Source of the DNA: Caldisericota bacterium
GTDB lineage: Bacteria > Caldisericota > Caldisericia > Cryosericales > Cryosericaceae
Direction: 5' to 3'
Length of the DNA: 10,157 bases
Assembly (NCBI GenBank): GCA_026390285.1
Contig: JAPLGH010000116.1
Coordinates: 1 to 10,157 of the forward strand
The notes beneath the pieces were generated by a model. It made no database searches. It was not told the DNA's origin and worked only from the letters and a program-made list of their open reading frames with translations. Shown piece by piece: positions 1-7,024 of the stretch (position 1 is its first letter; each line of letters begins with the position of its first letter). Made by a program: the position numbers and the translations under genes.

Positions 1-1490
1 ACGACGTTTCGGTACCAGGCCATGCGAATATTGTCGGGGACATTCGTCATCAGCGACACCTGCTGGAACGAACTGGGTGTCGGGTCATACCGGACCCAGT
101 TGTCCCCGTCCAGAACCTCGACCCACGTGTGCGCGTCCTTGGCCCGCACAATGAGATACCCCGAGGCGTTGTTCCATTCCGTGGCCACGAAGCCAGACAC
201 CAGGCGGGCGTAAACGCCCTGGGCGCGCAGCAAAAGCACCATGGCCGTGGCAAAATGCTCACAGTACCCCGTACGCTGATTGACCACGAAGTCCTCGACC
301 GATGTCGCTGTCGGATTCAGCGAGTACTCGTAGTTGGCAAGGAGATAGTCGCGAGTCGCCTGCGCCTTGCCGCGCATCGTCGTGCCCTGGACAACGCGTG
401 CAGCAATCTCTCTGAAAGCCGGCGAAAGCTCCGGGACCTGAAGATATCTGTCCAGCAACACCGGCCGACTGGCCACGAGGCTGTCGACAGGGACCGTGTC
501 CTGATCGAGTGACGAAACGTCATACCGGATGGTCTTGTAGTAGGGCGCATCCGTGAACAGGTTGCCCTCCGCGTCGCGGCGAAGGTACTGAAACTGCCCT
601 CTCAGACCGGTCACATGTTCCAACCCAAAGACGACGTCCGTCCCGGTCGGCTCGAGATACACGGTTGTCAGTGTGTCGGGCTCCTGATCGCTCACCACGA
701 ACGAATCAATCCCGATGGATGCATACAGAGACTCGGGGCGACCGGCTGCAACCAGCCATTGCCTGCCACTGAAGGTCGTGTAGCGCATGCCCGAGATGTA
801 GGCAGGAAGTGGCAACCGGGACCCACCCTTCTGGGGCTCGACACGCATGACGACGGTGTTGTCCTGCAGCACCTCCCCTGGGGTGATCGTAACGTCCTTG
901 GAAAATCCTGTCGTCTGGGTCGCAAGCGCAGGACTGCCCTTGATATAGCCCAGTGTCCACCGCGGAAGGGCGAAGAACACACCAAACGCAAACACAAACG
1001 ACACAAGCGAAAACACAACCACAGCGCTGTAGAATCCTCTACCGATGTGCGGCACCTTGCCTTTGAACTGGGCCATGATCAGCAGAATCGTCGCGATCAG
1101 AAACTCCGCGAGCAGGAGAAGCCCAAATGCAACCGAGATGGACCCGGCAGCAGACAGGACGGTGACGAAGAGGGCAATAAGTACGAGCCCCTGATAGTCG
1201 TGAACATTGTCTGTCAGAATGAATCGGCAAGCCATTGCAGCCAGCATCGCCTGCGCCAGGAGCGCAAAGAGCTGAGTCCCCAGAACCATGAGAACAAGAA
1301 ACCAGACGAGGGGCAGGGCCTCGAGAGAACGCCGTCCCCAGCGTCCACGGATATGTCCAGCCAGGGGCAGGGCCACGACAAATGCGATGGCGTACAGAGC
1401 ATACCAGGTTTCGACGATGGACAGAAACCCACACGCCGTGAGACCCAGCAGGACCCCCAGCACCCGCCGGACGTCCAGCGACCTCGTCAT
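1..1490 (-). CDS. TgpA-type membrane transglutaminase-like protein (DUF3488 + transglutaminase core), 3' end beyond window
   Basis: Reading the minus strand from the ATG at 1490 gives an uninterrupted frame of 496 codons to the window edge. Residues 1-180 are hydrophobic, with about six membrane segments, matching the N-terminal TgpA/DUF3488 region. A soluble, probably extracytoplasmic part follows. A transglutaminase core carries all three catalytic residues: Cys410 in GYCEHFATA, His454 in AKDAHTWVEV and Asp469 in RYDPTP. Family members usually continue into another membrane helix and a DUF4129-like cytoplasmic tail, which would lie left of position 1. The start codon overlaps the DUF58 stop as ATGA (1487-1490), which suggests translational coupling. 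Homologues are cysteine-protease or transglutaminase-like enzymes encoded next to MoxR and DUF58 genes; the substrate here is unknown. Identification of the family is firm; the biochemical role is inferred. Confidence 0.93.
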   Translation of the reverse strand, partial: MTRSLDVRRVLGVLLGLTACGFLSIVETWYALYAIAFVVALPLAGHIRGRWGRRSLEALPLVWFLVLMVLGTQLFALLAQAMLAAMACRFILTDNVHDYQGLVLIALFVTVLSAAGSISVAFGLLLLAEFLIATILLIMAQFKGKVPHIGRGFYSAVVVFSLVSFVFAFGVFFALPRWTLGYIKGSPALATQTTGFSKDVTITPGEVLQDNTVVMRVEPQKGGSRLPLPAYISGMRYTTFSGRQWLVAAGRPESLYASIGIDSFVVSDQEPDTLTTVYLEPTGTDVVFGLEHVTGLRGQFQYLRRDAEGNLFTDAPYYKTIRYDVSSLDQDTVPVDSLVASRPVLLDRYLQVPELSPAFREIAARVVQGTTMRGKAQATRDYLLANYEYSLNPTATSVEDFVVNQRTGYCEHFATAMVLLLRAQGVYARLVSGFVATEWNNASGYLIVRAKDAHTWVEVLDGDNWVRYDPTPSSFQQVSLMTNVPDNIRMAWYRNV

Positions 1491-2460
1491 GGGACCTCGT
1501 TCACGAAACTGACGGCTTCGTGCGTGAAGCTGTGGAGAGGTCCGGGACGGGGCGGATCCTCAGTAAACTCAGCCAGGGCCAGCAGTTCCATCGCCTGCTG
1601 CCAGACCCTGTGCTCACGTCCGTCCAGAAACGATCCGGGAAGCGCAAGCCCGATAGCCTCTCCCGACCCGAAGACGGACGTCAGAGCGCTCGCGATCTTC
1701 GAGACGCCGAGTTCATATGCCTGGCCGTCAGGCCATGCACGCCTTGCCGTATCGAGGTAGAAGACGGACTCCTGCTGATATCTGGCTTCCTGTTCCACAA
1801 CGTAGGGGTCACCCCTTCGGGCCGTCACCTTCCAGTCGATGTGGCGGGAATCGTCTCCCTCATGATACCTGCGCAGAGAGAAGAAATCGCCATCGCCGCC
1901 TGCCCTTGCCCTCTCGAGGCGGTGTTCACCCTCTTCGTCTTGCTGCTGCAGGAGGACGGGATGAACCTGCGGGTATACGATCAACTCGCTACCGACAGCT
2001 ACATCTCGACGCATCTCGACGATACCGAACGGGAACGTCGAGGCGATGTCCGCCCGCAGTCCCGCCACACGCCCCCGCGTGGGCAGGGTGAGGGTGAGCG
2101 GAAGTTCCAAGGCAGCATGAGCGTTCACAAAGGGAACGCTCAGCGAAACAGCGTCTCGGCCCACCCGGACGTCGACGCGCGCGAAAAACAGCGGGAACGA
2201 ACCGACGTTGCAAACACGGATTGCCAGCAGCGCCGGCCGACCGGCGTAGACCGCGTCTGCAGCGTCGAGCGAGACCTCGAGATGGCGAAGGTTCGCAACC
2301 GACAGCAGTCCCGAAAGAATAAGATGAGATACAGCAGGTTGTTGCCCGAGTTGATGGCGACCGCCCCGATGCCGACGATGGCAAGGAAGAACAACAGACC
2401 GCTGCGCGTCAGCCGTTCAGCCCGATGGTATTTCTTGAACCGCACCTCGACCAGACTCAT
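1487..2460 (-). pseudogene. DUF58 family protein with a broken reading frame near 2314 (true frameshift or sequence error)
   Basis: The gene starts at ATG 2460 (an adjacent ATG lies at 2463; a GGAG 4 nt upstream favours 2460) with MSLVEVRFKKYHRAERLTRS and a hydrophobic hairpin ending SGNNLLYLIL, typical of DUF58 N-termini. After about residue 49 the frame goes wrong. The expected continuation SGLLSVANLRHLEV lies in the -1 frame from 2314 and runs to the stop at 1487 (275 codons). That part holds the DUF58 signature, YHEGDDSRHIDWKVTARRGD followed by EQEARYQQE, then a short vWA-like C-terminus. Repaired, the protein would be about 324 residues, somewhat short for the family. A run of three A (2314-2316, plus strand) sits at the break, so a single lost base could explain it. 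DUF58 proteins are membrane-anchored partners of MoxR ATPases. If the break is real, only a soluble fragment from GTG 2164 could be made. Confidence 0.85.
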
Positions 2461-2485
2461 CATGCTCCGGCTGCAGGAGACGTTG

Positions 2486-3433
2486 TCACACAGGCGCCGG
2501 CACCTGCTCAAAGATGCGATCGATATCGGCCCTCGAGGCTCCTTTGCGACTGCCACGACGCAGAATGCGGTGAGCCGCCACATAGGGTGCCATCGTCTTG
2601 ACGTCGTCAGGGACGACGAACGTGCGACCTTGAAGCAGCGCCCATGCCCGAACCGCCTTGAGCAGATCAATGGCGCCCCGAGGGCTGACGCCCACCTCGA
2701 ACAGCGTCTCGAAACGGGTCGCACGCACAAACGCCAGCACATAGTCCAGGATCGCCGGCGCCACCGTCACGGCATCGACTGCGTCCTGTGCCTCCAGCAC
2801 CTGTTGAACCAAGGCCACAGGCTGCAGATGGATGGAATGCTGACGCACAGGCCGTTCAGTCAGAATCTGCCGCTCTGCTTCGACGTCCGGGTAACCGATC
2901 CCCATGCACAGCTGGAAGCGGTCCAGTTCGCTCTCGGGCAGAGGGTATGTCCCCGTATACTCGATGGGATTCTGTGTAGCAATGACGAAGAACGGGTCCG
3001 GCAGTTCCCATGTCATGCCGTCGATACTGATACGTCGATCGTTCATGGCCTCGAGAAGCGCAGACTGGGTCTTGGGACTGGCCCTGTTGATTTCGTCGGC
3101 CATGAGGACGTTTGCGAAGATGGGTCCCCGCCGGAACCGGAACTCCCCCGTAGCAGCCTCATAGATGTTGACGCCGAGGATATCTGCGGGAAGGAGATCG
3201 GACGTGAACTGAATCCGGCTGTAGGAAGCACCAATGGATTGGCCCAGCGCCTGCGCCAGCGTCGACTTGCCGACGCCGGGCACGTCCTGCAGCAACAGGT
3301 GTCCACCCGCAATCATGGGAACGAGGGCCAGGAGAACCTGCTCATGCTTGCCCCGCACCACGCGCTCGACGCTGGCGGCGATAGCGGTCACGGTCGCCAT
3401 GGCAGATTGGAGTTGGTCCCGCACTTCACTCAC
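2486..3433 (-). CDS. MoxR family AAA+ ATPase
   Basis: This is a 315-residue AAA+ ATPase of the MoxR family (AAA_3 type). Walker A is DVPGVGKST (50-58), Walker B LMADEI (110-115), the sensor-1 region IATQNP (151-156) and the sensor-2 region SPRGAI (250-255). A helical lid domain follows to the C-terminus, and the length is normal for the family. The start is GTG at 3433, 3 nt after AGGAGG; the next in-frame GTG is too far from that site. The gene begins 18 nt after the substrate-binding protein and ends about 25 nt before the DUF58 gene. MoxR proteins act as cytoplasmic chaperone-like ATPases that assemble or activate partner proteins, commonly those with vWA or DUF58 folds, so the downstream DUF58 protein is the likely partner. 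All nucleotide-binding motifs are intact, so it should be active. Confidence 0.95.
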   Translation of the reverse strand: MSEVRDQLQSAMATVTAIAASVERVVRGKHEQVLLALVPMIAGGHLLLQDVPGVGKSTLAQALGQSIGASYSRIQFTSDLLPADILGVNIYEAATGEFRFRRGPIFANVLMADEINRASPKTQSALLEAMNDRRISIDGMTWELPDPFFVIATQNPIEYTGTYPLPESELDRFQLCMGIGYPDVEAERQILTERPVRQHSIHLQPVALVQQVLEAQDAVDAVTVAPAILDYVLAFVRATRFETLFEVGVSPRGAIDLLKAVRAWALLQGRTFVVPDDVKTMAPYVAAHRILRRGSRKGASRADIDRIFEQVPAPV

Positions 3434-3451
3434 GATCCTCCTCCCTCTCCT

Positions 3452-4357
3452 CTACTTGATGAGGCCATTGTCCTTCAGGTATCGCTGGGCGACGACCTCG
3501 GGTGACTCCCCCTGCACATCGACCGCGTAGTTCAGGCTGATGATGTTGTCCGTGGTCAGGATCTCCGTCAGTGGCGCGAGGATTGTCGGAATCTCTGGAT
3601 ACTTCGCGAGAACGTCCTTCTGGATACACAAGGCAGGATTGTAGATAGGGAAGAATGACTTGTCATCGTCCAGTACCTGCAGGTCGAATTTTCTCAGCAG
3701 ACCGTCGGTGGAATATGCCATTGCCACGTCGACCTGCTTATTGTCCAGGGCCTGATAAGTGATGCCGGCATCCATGATCTTGACCTGGTTGGATGGGATC
3801 GACATCCCGTAGAACTTCGTGAGGGCCGGAAAGCCGTCGGGGCGCTCGTAGAACTCGGGATTGACTGCAAATAGAGCCCCTTTGGGGTTCTGAGCGACAT
3901 ACACAGCCAGGCTCGAGATGCTACTCCCGAACTTCGCCACATCGGCCTTGCGGACAGCCAGCGCATACGTGTCGTTGAAGTCGATGCGCGACACCCAGTC
4001 GATGCCGTTTGCTGTCAGGTCCGCCTGCTTCACCGCATCGAACAGCGCGACAGGGTCCCGGATGATGTCGGTCTTCTTGAGGTGCGTCGTCCAGGCCGTC
4101 CCCGTGAACTCGACGTACGCGTCGATCTGCTTCGAGGTCAGGGCCGTCCGGATAATCAGCGTCTTCATGCCGGCTTTCTCGTTGACCGTGAACCCCGCGT
4201 TCCGGAGCATGCCAACCACGAGGGACGTGAGCACGTACCCCTCTGTGAAATCCTTGCTGGCAATAGTGATCGTCTTGGGCGCAGGCTTGGCACAGCCCGT
4301 TAGTGCTATGGTCGCTACGACAACCAGAACAAGCATGGCACACAAGAATCTACGCAT
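3452..4357 (-). CDS. Osmoprotectant ABC transporter substrate-binding lipoprotein (OpuBC/OsmF type)
   Basis: This 301-residue protein starts at ATG 4357, 6 nt after a perfect AGGAGG; an upstream in-frame start at 4444 would lie inside the permease gene and has no comparable site. It has a lipoprotein signal peptide with lipobox ALTGC, so Cys22 should be lipid-modified and anchor the protein outside the membrane. The mature part shows OpuAC-domain landmarks: TIASKDFTEGYVLTSLVVG near 31-49, DAYVEFTGTAW near 79-89 and YQALDNKQVDVAMAYSTDG at 201-219. These are characteristic of binding proteins for glycine betaine, choline, carnitine and related quaternary amines; the exact ligand cannot be read from the sequence. 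It follows two permease genes and the ATPase as the last transporter gene. Its strong ribosome binding site fits a binding protein made in excess over the membrane parts. Confidence 0.93.
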   Translation of the reverse strand: MRRFLCAMLVLVVVATIALTGCAKPAPKTITIASKDFTEGYVLTSLVVGMLRNAGFTVNEKAGMKTLIIRTALTSKQIDAYVEFTGTAWTTHLKKTDIIRDPVALFDAVKQADLTANGIDWVSRIDFNDTYALAVRKADVAKFGSSISSLAVYVAQNPKGALFAVNPEFYERPDGFPALTKFYGMSIPSNQVKIMDAGITYQALDNKQVDVAMAYSTDGLLRKFDLQVLDDDKSFFPIYNPALCIQKDVLAKYPEIPTILAPLTEILTTDNIISLNYAVDVQGESPEVVAQRYLKDNGLIK

Positions 4358-4363
4358 ACGAAA

Positions 4364-4370
4364 CCTCCTA
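4364..4370 (-). promoter_or_regulatory. Strong Shine-Dalgarno site of the binding-protein gene, overlapping the permease stop codon
   Basis: The minus strand reads TTAGGAGG here. TAG (4370-4368) is the stop of the upstream permease, and AGGAGG (4369-4364) is a consensus ribosome binding site 6 nt before ATG 4357. It decides the start of the binding-protein gene and ties its initiation to termination on the permease. Confidence 0.85.
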
Positions 4371-5015
4371 AGATGGGATCGACAGTCCGCGCGAGACCAC
4401 GGACCTCTGAATGAACGCAAGCAGCACATCAGACAGGATAGCAATGGATGCTACGAGAAGCGTCCCAGCCATAATCATGTCGGGGCGTACGACGCTGAGA
4501 CCGATGAAGATGATGTCGCCGAGGCCTCCTGCCCCCACGACCGAGGCGACTGTGGCGGTCGAAACATCGATCGTGACCGCAGTTCGCAGACCAGCCATGA
4601 TGGACTGCGACGCAAGCGGAAGCTCGACCCGCACCAGCACCTGAAGGGGGGTCATGCCCATCCCTCTCGCTGCTTCGCGGATGTCCGCCGGCACCAGCAA
4701 CAGCGCTGAGGACACATTGAACAGAATGGGAACGACACCATAGATGGACAGGGCAATGACGGCCGTGCGGGGACCAATGCCCGTGTAGACAAACATGAGA
4801 GCGATGACAGCCACGCTCGGGACAGCCTGCGCTGCTCCCGTAATCCCGATGATCGCCCGTCCCACCTTCTGCAGCCGTGGCCGACTCACGACAATGCCCA
4901 GGGCAAGCCCCACAACCAGGGATGCGGCAACCGCGACCCCAACCATGCCAAGATGCTGAGCGATCTTGGCGCTGACCCCAGGCCAGTTCCTGCCCAGGTA
5001 CTGGAAGGCGTTCAA
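4368..5015 (-). CDS. Osmoprotectant ABC transporter permease (second permease)
   Basis: This 215-residue polytopic inner-membrane permease belongs to the BPD_transp_1 fold. About five or six hydrophobic segments are visible, for example 25-43, 55-79, 85-108, 148-172 and 181-202. The EAA loop that docks onto the ATPase reads EAARGMGMTPLQVLVRVELP (114-133), typical of the OpuB/OsmF permease family. The start is TTG at 5015, overlapping the ATPase stop as TTGA (5012-5015), with AAAGG about 8 nt upstream. The next Met codon (residue 24) would cut into the first membrane segment, so TTG is preferred. The protein probably pairs with the other permease (6088-6750) as a heterodimer forming the channel. 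The pair is flanked by its own ATPase and binding-protein genes, so function as an osmoprotectant importer is well supported. Confidence 0.93.
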   Translation of the reverse strand: MNAFQYLGRNWPGVSAKIAQHLGMVGVAVAASLVVGLALGIVVSRPRLQKVGRAIIGITGAAQAVPSVAVIALMFVYTGIGPRTAVIALSIYGVVPILFNVSSALLLVPADIREAARGMGMTPLQVLVRVELPLASQSIMAGLRTAVTIDVSTATVASVVGAGGLGDIIFIGLSVVRPDMIMAGTLLVASIAILSDVLLAFIQRSVVSRGLSIPS

Positions 5016-6091
5016 CGGGCGACCTTTGCCATGATCTCGGCGACCATAGGAACACTCAGCGTGCCCAGGATCGTGCCATCGGGACCCTGGACGACAGCAC
5101 GCTTCCGCCCTGATTCAAGAAGGGTCGTCACGGCCTCAAGCAACGTGGCGTTTCCGCTCACAGTCTCAAACCGGCAAACCGCCTCCTGGGGATCCTCACA
5201 CGTGACGAGCAGTCCCTTCTCAACGTACCCTGAGATGTCATCTCCATCCTTGAGGATGATCAGGGGGGCCTCCGCCTCCACCCCGGAGCGGTGCATTTCC
5301 TCCGTCGTCATGACGGTGAAGGCAGTATCTACGTAGTGCGCTGCCCTATACAGCAACAGCTGCTCCGTTGAACGCGTCGCACCCAGCAACTCTTCGACAA
5401 ACGCATCTGCCGGGTGTTCCAGCAGAGCACGTGTAACGTCCATTTGCACCAGGCGTCCATCCCGCATGATGGCAATGTGGTCTCCCAGCTTGACCGCCTC
5501 CCCAATGTCATGGGTCACGAAGACGACGGTGCGCTTCAGATCGGTCTGCAGCCTGAGGAAAAAGTCCTGGAGACTGCGCCGGTTGATGGGGTCGATGGCG
5601 CCAAACGGTTCGTCCATCAGCAGAACGCGGGGATCTGCTGCAAGAGCTCGGGCAACGCCGACACGCTGGCGTTCTCCCCCTGACAGCTCTCGCGGATAGC
5701 GCCGCAGGTACACCGATGGGTCGAGATTGACGAGTTCCAGCAGCTCTCCCGCCCGTCGCCGGATACGTCCTCTGTCCCAGTCCAGCAGGCTGGGTACCAC
5801 CCCGATGTTGCCCTCCACCGTGAAATGTGGGAACAGCCCGACCTCCTGGATGACGTATCCGATGCTACGCCGCAAGTCGATAGGATCCATGCCGTAGACA
5901 CTGTGTCCGTCGATACGGATGTCCCCATCTGTCGGCTCGATCAATCTGTTGATCATTTTGAGCGTCGTGGTCTTTCCACACCCCGAGGGACCGAGCAGAA
6001 TCGTGATAGCGTTGTCCGGAATCGTCAGCGAGAGTCGATCGACAGATGTCTTGTCCCCATATCGCTTCGTGACCGAATCAAGCTCAATCAT
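5012..6091 (-). CDS. Osmoprotectant ABC transporter ATPase with C-terminal CBS-like region (OpuBA/OpuCA type)
   Basis: This 359-residue ATPase energises import of the osmoprotectant. It carries Walker A GPSGCGKTT (34-42), Q-loop Gln82 (YVIQEVGLFPH), signature LSGGE (136-140), Walker B VLLMDE (156-161), the D-loop and switch His194 (FVTHD), all intact. Residues about 245-355 form a C-terminal extension like the paired CBS domains of ProV/OpuA/OpuCA ATPases. The second half (VSGNATLLEAVTTLLESGRKRAVV) is a clear CBS-type sequence; the first half is weaker. In OpuA the CBS module gates transport according to ionic strength, so an osmosensing role is plausible. The start ATG 6091 overlaps the first permease stop as ATGA, with GGGGAG 8 nt upstream. 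The stop overlaps the second permease start. Confidence 0.95.
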   Translation of the reverse strand: MIELDSVTKRYGDKTSVDRLSLTIPDNAITILLGPSGCGKTTTLKMINRLIEPTDGDIRIDGHSVYGMDPIDLRRSIGYVIQEVGLFPHFTVEGNIGVVPSLLDWDRGRIRRRAGELLELVNLDPSVYLRRYPRELSGGERQRVGVARALAADPRVLLMDEPFGAIDPINRRSLQDFFLRLQTDLKRTVVFVTHDIGEAVKLGDHIAIMRDGRLVQMDVTRALLEHPADAFVEELLGATRSTEQLLLYRAAHYVDTAFTVMTTEEMHRSGVEAEAPLIILKDGDDISGYVEKGLLVTCEDPQEAVCRFETVSGNATLLEAVTTLLESGRKRAVVQGPDGTILGTLSVPMVAEIMAKVAR

Positions 6092-6750
6092 CCCCCGTGC
6101 TCCCCTCTTCGACGTTTTCCCGGCGTCATGGCTTCTTCCGCCAGCAGCAGCCCACCATTCACAGCTAGTCCCAACAGGGTGATCATCATCGTTCCTGCGA
6201 TAACCATGGACCGGTTGGCCCGGGCGATACCCTCAAAGATGAAGTAGCCCAGTCCACCCCCGCCGATGAGCGCTGCAATCGTCGCCATTCCTACGCCCAT
6301 GACGGCCGCGTTTCGAACCCCCGCCATGATGAGCGGAAGAGCCAGAGGCAACTTGACGCGGAGCATGACCTGACTGGGCGTCATGCCCATCCCCTGAGCC
6401 GCCTGCACCGTGGAAGGATCCACCTGACGCAGTGCCACCCACGTATTTCGCACAATAGGAAGAATGGAGTACAGGGTCAATGCCGTAACGGCAGGCACAC
6501 GCCCTGTCCCCTGGCGGATGGGCGCCAAGGCGACCACGAGGAGCGCAAACAGTGCAAGTGATGGAACCGTGAACAGGACCGACGCGGCTCCGACAACCCA
6601 GCGGGCAACGCGGTCGTGTCCAGAAATGGCGACGCCGAGCGACACGCCGATGGAGGCCGCCAGCACCAGGGCCAGTCCAACCATCGATATGTGTTGAAGC
6701 GTGCGCCGAAGCATCTCGGCTCCATATCCGGCAATGAACGTCCCCACCAC
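6088..6750 (-). CDS. Osmoprotectant ABC transporter permease (first permease)
   Basis: This polytopic permease of about 220 residues, in the same family as the gene at 4368-5015, is the first gene of the operon. It has hydrophobic segments throughout and an EAA loop reading AAQGMGMTPSQVMLRVKLPL, followed by the conserved Gly-rich stretch IGGGGLGYFIF. The frame opens with several GTG codons. GTG 6750 lies 5 nt after AGGAG (6760-6756), whereas GTG 6756 overlaps that site, so 6750 is chosen; GTG 6747 is also possible. The stop overlaps the ATPase start by 4 nt. With the second permease it should form the membrane channel for a glycine betaine- or choline-class solute. The gene set permease-ATPase-permease-binding protein corresponds to the four components of E. 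coli YehW/X/Y/OsmF. Confidence 0.93.
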   Translation of the reverse strand: MVGTFIAGYGAEMLRRTLQHISMVGLALVLAASIGVSLGVAISGHDRVARWVVGAASVLFTVPSLALFALLVVALAPIRQGTGRVPAVTALTLYSILPIVRNTWVALRQVDPSTVQAAQGMGMTPSQVMLRVKLPLALPLIMAGVRNAAVMGVGMATIAALIGGGGLGYFIFEGIARANRSMVIAGTMMITLLGLAVNGGLLLAEEAMTPGKRRRGEHGG

Positions 6751-6773
6751 GACCACTCCTCTCTCGTCCCTAG

Positions 6774-6802
6774 GTTATACGACAATTGGGAAAGAACTGC
6801 AA
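6774..6802 (-). promoter_or_regulatory. Candidate sigma-70-type promoter for the transporter operon
   Basis: On the minus strand a TTGCAG (6802-6797) is separated by 17 bp from TATAAC (6779-6774). The -10 matches the consensus at five of six bases; the -35 is weak. Transcription would begin near 6767, leaving a leader too short for a riboswitch before the ribosome binding site at 6760-6756. This is pattern-based only. Confidence 0.4.
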
Positions 6803-6890
6803 ACCTTTGAACGGCCAGGCTTTCCCATAGGAGCAGTCGATCTGTGTCTGTCTTCATCGGAGTTCCAGTGCCACCAAACCTTGAAAAACT

Positions 6891-6912
6891 GTCATGAAAC
6901 ATGTCACATGAC
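6891..6912. repeat. Symmetric element with three CATG tetramers at 7-bp spacing, candidate operator
   Basis: GTCATG (6891-6896) and CATGAC (6907-6912) form a perfect inverted repeat with a 10-bp spacer. A third CATG sits at 6900-6903, so CATG recurs at 6893, 6900 and 6907, exactly every 7 bp. An inner GTCA-CA-TGAC repeat occupies 6903-6912. The element lies between the two divergent candidate promoters, about 48 bp upstream of the nfn -35 box. A binding site for a transcription factor is plausible, but I recognise no known operator in it. Confidence 0.4.
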
Positions 6913-6959
6913 TGTCCTCGCGTCGCTGGCCAGTACCGTCTTTCCAGCAAGCGGATCTG

Positions 6960-6988
6960 TTGACTCCCGTCTTTTCAGAATATACTAT
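6960..6988 (+). promoter_or_regulatory. Candidate sigma-70-type promoter for nfnAB
   Basis: TTGACT (6960-6965) matches the -35 consensus at five of six bases. Downstream lie TATACT (6981-6986, spacer 15, five of six matches) and the overlapping TACTAT (6983-6988, spacer 17). The stretch is AT-rich compared with the surrounding genes and lies 37 nt upstream of the nfnA start, giving a leader of roughly 30 nt with AAGGGG 5 nt before the ATG. Confidence 0.55.
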
Positions 6989-7024
6989 CTCGAAATGATA
7001 TGCTAGGAAAAACAAGGGGCAGAC

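Noticed and set aside
1039..1434. Minus-strand open frames inside the transglutaminase gene in another frame.
   Set aside because: The intact frame from 1490 shows membrane segments and a complete Cys-His-Asp triad; the alternative frames are Cys/Arg/Gly-rich shadows.
615..1760. A 381-codon open frame on the plus strand opposite TgpA and the end of DUF58.
   Set aside because: It is in register with the TgpA codons, for the same reason as above. It has a low-complexity, charged composition and no recognisable domain or ribosome binding site.
2305..2330. Programmed -1 frameshifting to join the two DUF58 pieces.
   Set aside because: There is no X XXY YYZ heptamer at the join; repairing one base in a short homopolymer is simpler.
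1520..3505. A 661-codon open frame on the plus strand opposite DUF58 and MoxR.
   Set aside because: Its codons are in exact register with the sense codons of MoxR and of the second DUF58 frame, so plus-strand stops could arise only from TTA, CTA or TCA sense codons, which are rare here. The product is Arg/His/Gln-rich without any domain, while the minus strand encodes textbook motifs.
6757..7024. A riboswitch or small RNA in the divergent intergenic region.
   Set aside because: The inferred leaders are only a few tens of bases long and I see no conserved riboswitch core or strong hairpin.
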